Numbered from the stretch's first letter, positions 1-5,587 are shown. The stretch: DNA of 5,952 nt from an uncultured Fibrobacterota bacterium (GCA_903862805.1 CAIOZP010000036.1:1-5952), one strand, 5' to 3'. The notes: generated from the sequence alone by a model not told the origin. Program-made: numbers and translations.

Positions 1-410
1 ATGTCGCGCAGGAAATCGAGCAAAGCCATGCCGCCGAACCAGTCGTGGTTGTTGACGATCTCTGCCGGATTCGGCACACCGTCGAACTGGAGAAAATATT
101 CAAGCTGTGCGCGGATCTTCGCCTCGTTGTTTCGTATTTCGTCGATGCCCAAAAGATTGCGCTCGGCAGATTTGCCGGAAGGATCGCCGATCATCGCGGT
201 GGCTCCGCCGACAAGCGCAATCGGTTTGTGTCCGGCCCGCTGGAAATGAACAAGCATCATAATCGCAACAAGATTTCCGATCTGTAGCGACGGCGCAGTC
301 GGATCAAATCCGCCGTATCCGACTGCCATGCCTTTGGCGAGGTGTTCCTTCACGCCTGGCGTTGTTTGGTGAATCAATCCGCGCCACGAAAGTTCTTCAA
401 TGAAATCCAT
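1..410 (-). CDS. tyrS: Tyrosyl-tRNA synthetase, N-terminal part (runs off left edge)
   Basis: This class I aminoacyl-tRNA synthetase activates tyrosine with ATP and charges tRNA-Tyr in the cytoplasm. About 136 N-terminal residues of the usual 400 or so are present; the C-terminal part lies outside the window. The translation starts MDFIEELSWRGLIHQTTPG. It contains the tyrosine/ATP pocket block (Y32, then GFDPT at 34-38), the HIGH-equivalent at 43-46, the GGAT-IGDPSGK block at 68-80 (D76 corresponds to the tyrosine-binding Asp78 of the Bacillus enzyme) and VNNHDW at 119-124. The HIGH signature reads QIGN. Asn for the second His is common in the family, but Gln for the first His is unusual. The ATG at 408-410 is chosen because AAGGA lies 8 nt upstream, inside the end of the preceding gene, whose stop is 4 nt away. 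It is the last visible gene of the minus-strand operon. Family assignment is near certain. Confidence 0.97.
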   Translation of the reverse strand, partial: MDFIEELSWRGLIHQTTPGVKEHLAKGMAVGYGGFDPTAPSLQIGNLVAIMMLVHFQRAGHKPIALVGGATAMIGDPSGKSAERNLLGIDEIRNNEAKIRAQLEYFLQFDGVPNPAEIVNNHDWFGGMALLDFLRD

Positions 411-414
411 AAAA

Positions 415-1800
415 TCAGTCCTTCAATAAATCTTTTTTGATTGATGCCACCGCATTTTTTCCTGCGCCCATCGCGAGGATCACGGTAGCGGCACCGGTCA
501 CGATGTCGCCTCCGGCATAGACCTTCGGCTTGGCGGTTCTGCCGTTTTCATCGGCGACGATTGTTCCGTGCTTCGACACATCCATGCCGGGTGTGGTTGC
601 CGGAATAAGCGGATTGGGAGTTGTTCCGATTGCAATGATCACTGCGTCGCATTCTATTTCAAATTCGCTTCCGGCAATTTCCTTCGGACGGCGACGTCCC
701 GTTGCGTCGGGTTCGCCAAGCTCCATTCTGACGCATTTCATTCCACGAACGATTCCCTTTTCGTCAAGCAGAATTTCAAGCGGATTGACAAGAAGCTCGA
801 AGATGATTCCCTCTGCTTGCGCATGATGAACCTCGGCTTTTCGTGCAGGCATTTCCTCGAGTGATCGGCGATAGACGATGTACGAAGTCGCACCGAAGCG
901 CAGGGCGGTTCGTGCCGAATCCATTGCAACATTTCCGCCGCCGATCGTTACAACTCTGGCGGGTTTGTGGATCGGCGTTGTGGTATTGTCGCGCCAGGCG
1001 CGCATCAGATTTGCGCGGGTGAGATATTCGTTTGCCGAATAGACGCCGACGCCGTTTTCGCCCGGTATGTTCATGAATACCGGAAGACCGGCACCGGTTC
1101 CGACAAAGACCGCGTCGTAACCGTCTTCGTCGAGAAGTTCGTCGATGGTGGCAGTTTTTCCCACCACAAAATTTTTCTCGAAGACGACACCGGCGGTTCG
1201 CAGATAATTTATCTCGGACTGAACGATTGCTTTGGGCAGACGAAACTCGGGAATGCCATAGGTAAGAACTCCGCCGAGTTCGTGCAATGCCTCGAACACG
1301 GTCACCTCAAAACCTTCGCGGATAAGATCGCCGGAAGCGGCGAGACTTGCCGGACCGGATCCGATCACCGCGACACGTTTTCCATTCTTTGCTTTTTCTT
1401 TCGGTGCGGCGTAGCCCTCGTGAGTCCGTTCCCAGTCTGCGACAAACATTTCGAGTGCGCCGATAGCAACCGCCGCTCCCTTTTTGTCAAGCACACACAA
1501 TCCTTCGCACTGGGTTTCCTGCGGACAGACGCGACCGCAAATTGCAGGCAGGCTACTTGATTCCTTTATTTTTCGCGCTGCTTCCGTGAAGCGACCTTCG
1601 GCGGCGAGTTTGACAAACGCCGGAATGTCTATGTTTACCGGACAGCCGCCGACGCAGTTTGGTTTCTTGCACTGAAGACAACGCGATGCCTCGAGAATTG
1701 CCTGCTCTGCGGAATAGCCAGTCGTGACCTCTTCAAAATTTTTTGCACGGATTTCGGCATCCTGTTCAGGCATCAGTGTCCGCACGAGATTCATCGCCAT
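415..1800 (-). CDS. gltA: NAD(P)H-dependent glutamate synthase small subunit / NfnL-type flavoprotein (GltA family)
   Basis: The 461-residue cytoplasmic flavoprotein is full length for the GltD/GltA/NfnL family. Eight cysteines for two [4Fe-4S] clusters fall in the family motifs: C41, C44, C49 and C53 (CLQC...PNCVGGCP), and C88, C92, C98 and C102 (CGRVCP...QCEGLC). The FAD-binding Rossmann motif is VIGSGPASLAAS (145-156) and the NADP(H)-binding motif is IGGGNVAMDSART (286-298), followed by YRRSLEEMPAR (310-320). The C-terminal FAD segment is AGGDIVTGAATV (429-440). The family either feeds electrons to a glutamate synthase large subunit (GltB) or forms the large subunit of electron-bifurcating NADH-dependent ferredoxin:NADP oxidoreductase. 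Segments such as LTYGIPEFRLPK and NIPGENGVGVYSANEYL favour the homotetrameric GltA/NfnL branch. Neither gltB nor nfnS is adjacent, so the partner and reaction are unresolved. The start is supported by AAGGA 8 nt upstream. The gene follows ispF after 4 nt. Confidence 0.93.
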   Translation of the reverse strand: MAMNLVRTLMPEQDAEIRAKNFEEVTTGYSAEQAILEASRCLQCKKPNCVGGCPVNIDIPAFVKLAAEGRFTEAARKIKESSSLPAICGRVCPQETQCEGLCVLDKKGAAVAIGALEMFVADWERTHEGYAAPKEKAKNGKRVAVIGSGPASLAASGDLIREGFEVTVFEALHELGGVLTYGIPEFRLPKAIVQSEINYLRTAGVVFEKNFVVGKTATIDELLDEDGYDAVFVGTGAGLPVFMNIPGENGVGVYSANEYLTRANLMRAWRDNTTTPIHKPARVVTIGGGNVAMDSARTALRFGATSYIVYRRSLEEMPARKAEVHHAQAEGIIFELLVNPLEILLDEKGIVRGMKCVRMELGEPDATGRRRPKEIAGSEFEIECDAVIIAIGTTPNPLIPATTPGMDVSKHGTIVADENGRTAKPKVYAGGDIVTGAATVILAMGAGKNAVASIKKDLLKD

Positions 1801-1804
1801 ATTG

Positions 1805-2287
1805 TCAATCCTTCACTGCCGTCATGATTGCAAAAACCTGTATTCCTTCGCCGCGACCAAACGCAGTAAGACCTTCGCCGCTTGTGGCAGTCAGACCGAC
1901 TTCGCACTTGTCAAGCCCAAGGATTTCTGCTACCGATTCTTTAATTTTGTCTATATGCGGAGAAAGCTTCGGGCGCTTTGCCTCGATGCTCATCGAGACA
2001 TGGACGATTCTCCATCCGTCAAGATATTCGAGGGCTTTCTGTAAATACGGGCGGCTGTCTTTGATGCCATCTTCGAGGCACATCTTATCGGAAATAGCTC
2101 CGAGAATATTCACGCCGGTGATTCCGCTGACAGCGTTGGTAAGTGCATGCAGAACCACGTCGGCATCGCTGTTGCCGTCGAGTCCCGGGCAGCCATCGAT
2201 TATCACACCGCCGAGGATCAGCGGCTTTGCGGAAGTATCGGAGTCAAACCTGTGGGAGTCCTGACCCAGTCCCGTTCGAATCTTCAT
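1805..2287 (-). CDS. ispF: 2-C-methyl-D-erythritol 2,4-cyclodiphosphate synthase (divergent IspF)
   Basis: This enzyme of the MEP isoprenoid pathway converts CDP-methylerythritol 2-phosphate to the cyclodiphosphate with release of CMP. The 160-residue length fits the family. The metal ligands are in place: D10 and H12 (GQDSHRF), and H47 in the NSDADVVLHAL segment. The cytidine-pocket motif PKLSPHI (106-112) and the C-terminal FGRGEGI (143-149) are also present. Two parts differ from the textbook enzyme. The usual HFPDTD segment is replaced around 62-70 (LGAISDKMC), and the usual TTTEKLG loop reads ATSGEGLTA (134-142). The ATG at 2285-2287 is chosen over upstream in-frame ATGs because AGAGGA lies 8 nt before it and the protein then begins MKIRTG as in the family. 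This start lies 44 nt inside the upstream gene, so translation is probably coupled. ispD is not in the window. Confidence 0.95.
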   Translation of the reverse strand: MKIRTGLGQDSHRFDSDTSAKPLILGGVIIDGCPGLDGNSDADVVLHALTNAVSGITGVNILGAISDKMCLEDGIKDSRPYLQKALEYLDGWRIVHVSMSIEAKRPKLSPHIDKIKESVAEILGLDKCEVGLTATSGEGLTAFGRGEGIQVFAIMTAVKD

Positions 2288-4865
2288 TGTCGGCATCCTC
2301 TGCAGCTGTTGATTCCAAGCCGGTAAAACGTCCGGCCGCCGCAAAAATAGATGCCCGCATTGCCTTCATTCCATCGCTGACGATTTCGGTGGCGGTGCGC
2401 GAGGATTCTGCCACGCGCCCAATGTAGTCGATGAGACCATCGGTCTGCGTGCTGTTAAGGTTGAAGAAGCGATATTTCTTCTTCTGTTCGGAAAGGCTTT
2501 CGAAGGTTTTTTCAATCGAGTCGGTAGGAATCGCCGAGACGACCGACTGTTCCGTTTTGTCAAGCTGTTCGCGCAAAGATGCAAACTCGTTGGCAATCCG
2601 TGAAGCGACTTTCGCTTCGGCACTCTGCTCGGCTTTGGCAACCGCCCGGCGAAGAACGACCTCGAAATGACGGCGATAACGTTCGAGGAAACTGCTGCGA
2701 AGCGTCTTGAGCGTTTCCTCGTAAATCTCTTCGCGAACCTTGCGGTAAATGCTCGAAATGGATGTGTCTTTGATCGCCTTTTCCATGGCGGCTTTCGCGA
2801 TGTCTGCCTCGATGGTTGCAATGCGTTCACGTTCGTGCTCACGGATCTCCTGCGCTTCTTCGCGCTCGATCTGCTCACGAATTGTGGTCTCGATTTCTGT
2901 TCTGATCGAGGCACTGATGTCGTGAAGTTCCTCTCGAAGAATTTTCTCGCGGACCACCGTGCGCAGCTCTTCCATCACCTCGGCTCTGATGTACGAAATC
3001 TCGTCGGTTTCGAGCCGTGTTTTCAGCGCTGCCGAAAGTTCCGCCCGAAGATCATGTTCCATCGACTCCGATTCGCGATGCTCAATCTCTGCACGGAGTT
3101 CGGCCCGAAGTGCATCGCTCTCTTCCTGCTCGATGCTGTGACGTTCGGTGGATTCGAGCATGGAACGAAGTTCATCGCGAAGTTTCTGCCGTTCACTTTC
3201 GGTTATGGTTTCCGACTCATCGTTGCGAATCGCGGCGGCAATCGTCCTGCGTAGTGCTTCTGTTTCTTCAATTATGAATGACGGCCGAAAAGACGATTCC
3301 GCTTCTGTCCGGATACTTTCGCGCAACTGAGAAAGCGCAAGGCTGCGAAGGCTTCCTTCCTCGCGGGACAATTCTTCGGAGATGCGGTCTTCAAGGATTT
3401 TTCTGGCGGCGGTATACATGCTTTCGCGCTCGGTGTTGACATCGGCAGCGACCGCGTCGGCAAGCTCGCGGCGAAGCGTCGAACGAAGATCTTCCGTTTC
3501 GCTTTCGGCAAGTTCGGCAGCGATTTCTGCACGGAGATTCTCGAAAGTATCCTGACGCAATTGCGACGAATCTGTGCGGAGAATTTCCTCACGGATCTCT
3601 GCAGAATACTTTGCTTTCTCCGATTCAAAAAGTTCCTCGGTAAATTCGCTCCGAACCTCTTCGGCTATCGTGCGCTGAAGATCTTCCCGTTCTTTTTCGC
3701 CGAAGGTTTCACGAAGATGGTATTCGACATCTTTGCGGATTGATGCGCGCAACGCCTCGGTTTCTTCCTGCTCAATTGAGGCTGTCAGTCGGCTGTGGAC
3801 CTCGCTGCGAATTTCGTCTTTCAGTGTCTGACTGAAATACTGCGTGAGATTGTTGCGAACCTGTTCCTCTACAAAGCCACGCTCGCGTTCAAGGGTATCG
3901 TTGTATTGTTCGCGACGTGCCGCAACAAGAGCTTTGTCTTTGTCGTCAAGAACCGGCGCTACAATATCCCGAGTTTCAAGTGAAAAGTAATCGGTGTCGG
4001 AGGTCTCCGAAATTTCCTTCGGTTCTGTAATTTGAACCATGCTCGTCGGAGGTCTTTTCACTGTCTTTTTCCGCCGGAGAAAAACAAGTCCGGCTAATAT
4101 CGCAACTATGACCAGCGCGACAATGGCGGAAAAAATCACGCTAATCTTCTGGTCGAATGCCGAAGCAACTGGCGCTCGCAGCGGGCTTTGCTTCAGTTTT
4201 TCAACCAGCACACTCTCTTCCTTGACAGATGCGATTTCTTTTATGTCCGAGCGCGGAGCCTGCATAGCAGGAATCGACACCGTCAACTCATGAAGAAGGC
4301 GCGAACGATACAGATGCGAGCCTGTAAGTGCCGGAAAAAATTCCACGCTGTCGATCGAAAGTCCGGCACCTTTCGCGAAGGCGGATGTTGCAAGCAGACG
4401 GCGCGGATCAACCGCGATTGCGATCACGCCGCCGAGCCGGTTCGATCCGTCCTCGCGCGTCACGAAGAAGCGCTTTGAGCAGACGATACAGGGTTCGAGC
4501 GATCCGCCCTTTTTCTCTATTGTAAAGACTGGTGCCGTGTCGCGGATTGCCGCAGCGAACCATTCCCGTGAAGAAAGCTCAGAGCCTTTGTCTCCGTAAG
4601 CCAGCAGTGTTCCGAAGTTGTTGACAAGAAGACCTTTGGAACTGGTGCGGATTATCGATCCAATCCACTGCAAAGACTTCCGTTTTTCGGCGAAAAGCCC
4701 ATCGACAGCCCCGATTTCCTTCATACGTATGTGAGGATCGGCAACTATGCTATCGAGGACTGAACGCATCGGATTGAGAATGCTGTCGGCCGGATTCGAC
4801 AGCGGTTCGGCGAAACTTGTGACGATTGAAAAGTACAGCAGGAACAGAAATATTCGACTCATCAT
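2244..4865 (-). CDS. Membrane-anchored Cache-like sensor with a long 24-residue-repeat helical domain, function unknown
   Basis: The gene encodes 873 residues and is not recognised as a named family. A signal peptide (about 1-19) has a plausible signal peptidase I site after SFA. Residues 40-160 look like a single Cache/PAS-like extracytoplasmic sensor: a helix, SSREWFAAAIRDT at 98-110, a C126-x-x-C129 pair and a closing GGVIAIAVDP strand. One transmembrane helix (about 241-263) is followed by RRKK, which puts the rest in the cytoplasm. Residues 310-780 are almost purely charged helix rich in Glu, Arg, Ala, Leu and Ile, with a 24-residue repeat over 348-697. The C-terminal 100 residues form a separate helical segment ending in an acidic Gly/Ser tail. 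There is no kinase, GGDEF or methyl-accepting hairpin tip. Tandem ATGs lie at 4865 and 4862; AAGG sits 3 nt from the first and 6 nt from the second, so MSRIFLF may be the true start. Numbering is from the first. It is the first gene of the operon. Coding status is confident; function is not. Confidence 0.9.
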   Translation of the reverse strand: MMSRIFLFLLYFSIVTSFAEPLSNPADSILNPMRSVLDSIVADPHIRMKEIGAVDGLFAEKRKSLQWIGSIIRTSSKGLLVNNFGTLLAYGDKGSELSSREWFAAAIRDTAPVFTIEKKGGSLEPCIVCSKRFFVTREDGSNRLGGVIAIAVDPRRLLATSAFAKGAGLSIDSVEFFPALTGSHLYRSRLLHELTVSIPAMQAPRSDIKEIASVKEESVLVEKLKQSPLRAPVASAFDQKISVIFSAIVALVIVAILAGLVFLRRKKTVKRPPTSMVQITEPKEISETSDTDYFSLETRDIVAPVLDDKDKALVAARREQYNDTLERERGFVEEQVRNNLTQYFSQTLKDEIRSEVHSRLTASIEQEETEALRASIRKDVEYHLRETFGEKEREDLQRTIAEEVRSEFTEELFESEKAKYSAEIREEILRTDSSQLRQDTFENLRAEIAAELAESETEDLRSTLRRELADAVAADVNTERESMYTAARKILEDRISEELSREEGSLRSLALSQLRESIRTEAESSFRPSFIIEETEALRRTIAAAIRNDESETITESERQKLRDELRSMLESTERHSIEQEESDALRAELRAEIEHRESESMEHDLRAELSAALKTRLETDEISYIRAEVMEELRTVVREKILREELHDISASIRTEIETTIREQIEREEAQEIREHERERIATIEADIAKAAMEKAIKDTSISSIYRKVREEIYEETLKTLRSSFLERYRRHFEVVLRRAVAKAEQSAEAKVASRIANEFASLREQLDKTEQSVVSAIPTDSIEKTFESLSEQKKKYRFFNLNSTQTDGLIDYIGRVAESSRTATEIVSDGMKAMRASIFAAAGRFTGLESTAAEDADNEDSNGTGSGLPQV
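2775..3824 (-). repeat. Degenerate 24-residue (72-nt) repeat array inside the sensor/coil gene
   Basis: Aligning the recurring motif L-R-x-E-I-R-x-E-[LVI] places its first hydrophobic residue at positions 348, 372, 396, 420, 444, 460, 484, 506, 538, 562, 586, 606, 626, 650 and 674. Nine of the fourteen spacings are exactly 24 residues; the others are 16, 20, 20, 22 and 32. Some units are almost identical, for example EETEALRASI (367-376), EETEALRRTI (533-542) and EESDALRAEL (581-590). This suggests growth by internal duplication followed by drift. Spacings were counted by eye. Confidence 0.75.
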
Positions 4866-4872
4866 CAGCCTT
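4860..4872 (-). promoter_or_regulatory. Ribosome binding site and tandem ATG start of the sensor/coil gene
   Basis: On the minus strand the order is AAGG (4872-4869), CTG, ATG (4865-4863), ATG (4862-4860). The 6-nt spacing to the second ATG is the more usual one, so translation may begin at 4862. Confidence 0.5.
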
Positions 4873-4886
4873 GTTGAAATTCGATT

Positions 4887-4916
4887 CGGACGTCCGTATG
4901 CAGATCAACGGTACCG
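4887..4916. repeat. Two short perfect palindromes between the divergent genes
   Basis: CGGACGTCCG (4887-4896) and CGGTACCG (4909-4916) are perfect dyads lying between the start of the minus-strand operon and the larger inverted repeat. They could be binding sites for dimeric regulators. Short GC-rich palindromes also arise by chance, so function is not established. Confidence 0.4.
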
Positions 4917-4918
4917 AA

Positions 4919-4941
4919 GGTCGCGGCAAGCCACCGCGACC
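4919..4941. repeat. Perfect inverted repeat (8-bp arms, 7-nt loop) in the divergent intergenic region
   Basis: GGTCGCGG (4919-4926), a CAAGCCA loop and CCGCGACC (4934-4941) form a GC-rich hairpin. One mismatch outside the arms is followed by three more pairs (4915-4917 with 4943-4945). No T-run follows on either strand, so an intrinsic terminator is unlikely. An operator or mRNA-leader structure for the minus-strand operon fits the position better. Confidence 0.7.
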
Positions 4942-4949
4942 CTCGGGAT

Positions 4950-4977
4950 AATATAGTTGACGATGAAAATCCTGCAA
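4950..4977 (-). promoter_or_regulatory. Weak candidate promoter for the minus-strand operon
   Basis: On the minus strand TTGCAG (4977-4972) and TATATT (4955-4950) are separated by 16 nt. The -10 matches five of six consensus bases and the -35 only three. Transcription would begin near 4943 and give a leader of roughly 80 nt carrying the palindromes. Confidence 0.25.
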
Positions 4978-4984
4978 GTATCAC
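4957..4984 (+). promoter_or_regulatory. Weak candidate promoter for the receiver gene
   Basis: TTGACG (4957-4962, five of six -35 bases) and TATCAC (4979-4984, four of six -10 bases) are spaced 16 nt apart. They give a leader of about 70 nt. The site overlaps the candidate minus-strand promoter, so the two could compete. Confidence 0.3.
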
Positions 4985-5060
4985 CGTTCCGAATTATTTT
5001 TGCTGGCTGTCTGTCCCTGCTTCGGCAATGCCGATGCGATTTTTGTTTTAAGGCGGAGTG

Positions 5061-5426
5061 ATGAGTCATCCGGTCGTTGTTGTCGTTGTTGATGACAAGG
5101 CATCGATTACAGATCTGTTCGAGAGCTACATCGGAATACTTGACCTGCCGTGCAAAACAGTCTCGTTCAACGATTCCCGCGATGCACTCGCCTACGTCAA
5201 ATCCAATCCTGTCGATATAATTATCACCGATTACGGAATGCCCTATGTAAGCGGACTCGAACTGCTGGAGGCATCACCGGCCGGGGCATCAAAGATAATG
5301 ATCTCCGGCTACATCCCGGAAATTACAGCAGACCGGATCACCAGCCTGAACGCCACTTTCTACGAAAAGCCTGTACCTATGAAGGAAATCGGCAGGATTA
5401 TCAGGAGCCGCATCGAGACCGCCTGA
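5061..5426 (+). CDS. Single-domain response regulator receiver (CheY-like)
   Basis: The 121-residue protein is a stand-alone receiver domain with no DNA-binding or enzymatic output domain. All phosphorylation-site residues are present: the acidic pair D11-D12 after a run of valines (strand 1), the phospho-acceptor D57 in IIITDYGMP, the switch Ser S82 in IMISGY, and the invariant Lys K103 in FYEKPVP. By family knowledge such proteins receive phosphate from a histidine kinase and act by protein-protein contact, as in chemotaxis, phosphorelays or motor control. No kinase or chemotaxis gene is in the window, so its partner is unknown. The ATG at 5061 is preferred over the GTG at 5058 because AAGG lies 7 nt upstream of it. 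It is transcribed away from the sensor/coil gene. Distinction from a specific named regulator such as CheY or Spo0F is not possible. Confidence 0.95.
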   Translation: MSHPVVVVVVDDKASITDLFESYIGILDLPCKTVSFNDSRDALAYVKSNPVDIIITDYGMPYVSGLELLEASPAGASKIMISGYIPEITADRITSLNATFYEKPVPMKEIGRIIRSRIETA

Positions 5427-5428
5427 CG

Positions 5429-5464
5429 TTTTGGTTGAACGCTTTCACATTTTGGTCAAACCAA
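5429..5464 (+). repeat. TTTTGGT direct repeats and overlapping inverted repeat after the receiver gene
   Basis: TTTTGGTTGAA (5429-5439) recurs as TTTTGGTCAAA (5450-5460), offset by exactly 21 bp, about two helical turns. TTGGT-CAA-ACCAA (5452-5464) is also a small hairpin. TTGGTTGA (5431-5438) can pair with TCAAACCAA (5456-5464) with one bulge. It could be a weak terminator, although no T-run follows, or a regulator site. Confidence 0.35.
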
Positions 5465-5518
5465 CCCTATCCCTTCTTCCCTGCATGACGTTTTCCGATG
5501 GCGATTGGCACTTGCGCG

Positions 5519-5536
5519 TTGGCGCGCGCCTTGCGT
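5519..5536 (+). promoter_or_regulatory. Candidate -24/-12 (sigma-54-type) promoter
   Basis: The stretch TTGGCGCG-CGCC-TTGCGT has GG and GC exactly 10 nt apart, as in the sigma-54 consensus YTGGCACGNNNNTTGCW. The mismatches are the A of GGCAC and the final W. Transcription would begin near 5546, about 60 nt before the heptad-repeat gene. The central GGCGCGCGCC is itself a palindrome, so the match may be a by-product of GC-rich sequence. Confidence 0.3.
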
Positions 5537-5547
5537 AGTTTCCTGAT

Positions 5548-5571
5548 GGAGCGATGAAACGCATCGACTCC
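5548..5571 (+). promoter_or_regulatory. Leader hairpin upstream of the heptad-repeat gene
   Basis: GGAG-CGATG (5548-5556) pairs with CATCG-A-CTCC (5562-5571) around an AAACG loop. The stem has nine pairs with a single bulged A. If the -24/-12 promoter is used, the hairpin sits at the extreme 5' end of the transcript, where it could protect the mRNA. Confidence 0.35.
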
Positions 5572-5578
5572 GACGGAT

Positions 5579-5587
5579 TGATACAAT
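5579..5587 (+). promoter_or_regulatory. Alternative extended -10 promoter candidate for the heptad-repeat gene
   Basis: TGATACAAT matches the extended -10 form TGnTATAAT with one mismatch. No -35 hexamer is visible at the proper distance, and the leader would be only about 13 nt, just covering the GGGGG ribosome binding site. It is a competitor to the -24/-12 candidate. Confidence 0.2.

Noticed and set aside
967..1560. 197-codon open frame on the plus strand inside the gltA-family gene
   Set aside because: It is antisense to a well-conserved enzyme with all its motifs intact; the product shows no recognisable domain and no ribosome binding site was needed to explain it.
2366..2914. 182-codon minus-strand frame in another phase of the coil gene
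   Set aside because: It is an out-of-phase reading of the same repeat region, extremely rich in Arg and Ser, and gives no sign of a frameshift in the main gene.
2667..3254. 195-codon plus-strand frame opposite the coil gene
   Set aside because: Repetitive Glu/Arg codons on the minus strand leave long antisense frames open. Its Phe/Arg-rich translation is the mirror of the repeat, not a protein family.
2244..4865. Coil protein as a methyl-accepting chemotaxis receptor or SMC-type ATPase
   Set aside because: The topology suggests a receptor and the helix suggests SMC, but there is no conserved signalling hairpin tip, HAMP domain, Walker motif or ABC signature.
4919..4941. Intergenic hairpin as an intrinsic terminator
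   Set aside because: No run of T follows the stem on either strand, and it lies between divergent genes where no terminator is required.
4750..4977. 75-codon minus-strand frame crossing the start of the coil gene
   Set aside because: It reads the signal-peptide region of the coil gene out of phase and then the palindromic leader; there is no domain and no supporting start site.
4963..5061. 32-codon plus-strand frame (MKILQVSPF...) ending TGATG on the receiver start codon
   Set aside because: The stop-start overlap is attractive for a leader peptide, but there is no ribosome binding site and the best candidate promoter lies so close that the ATG would not be transcribed. A short frame of this size is expected by chance.
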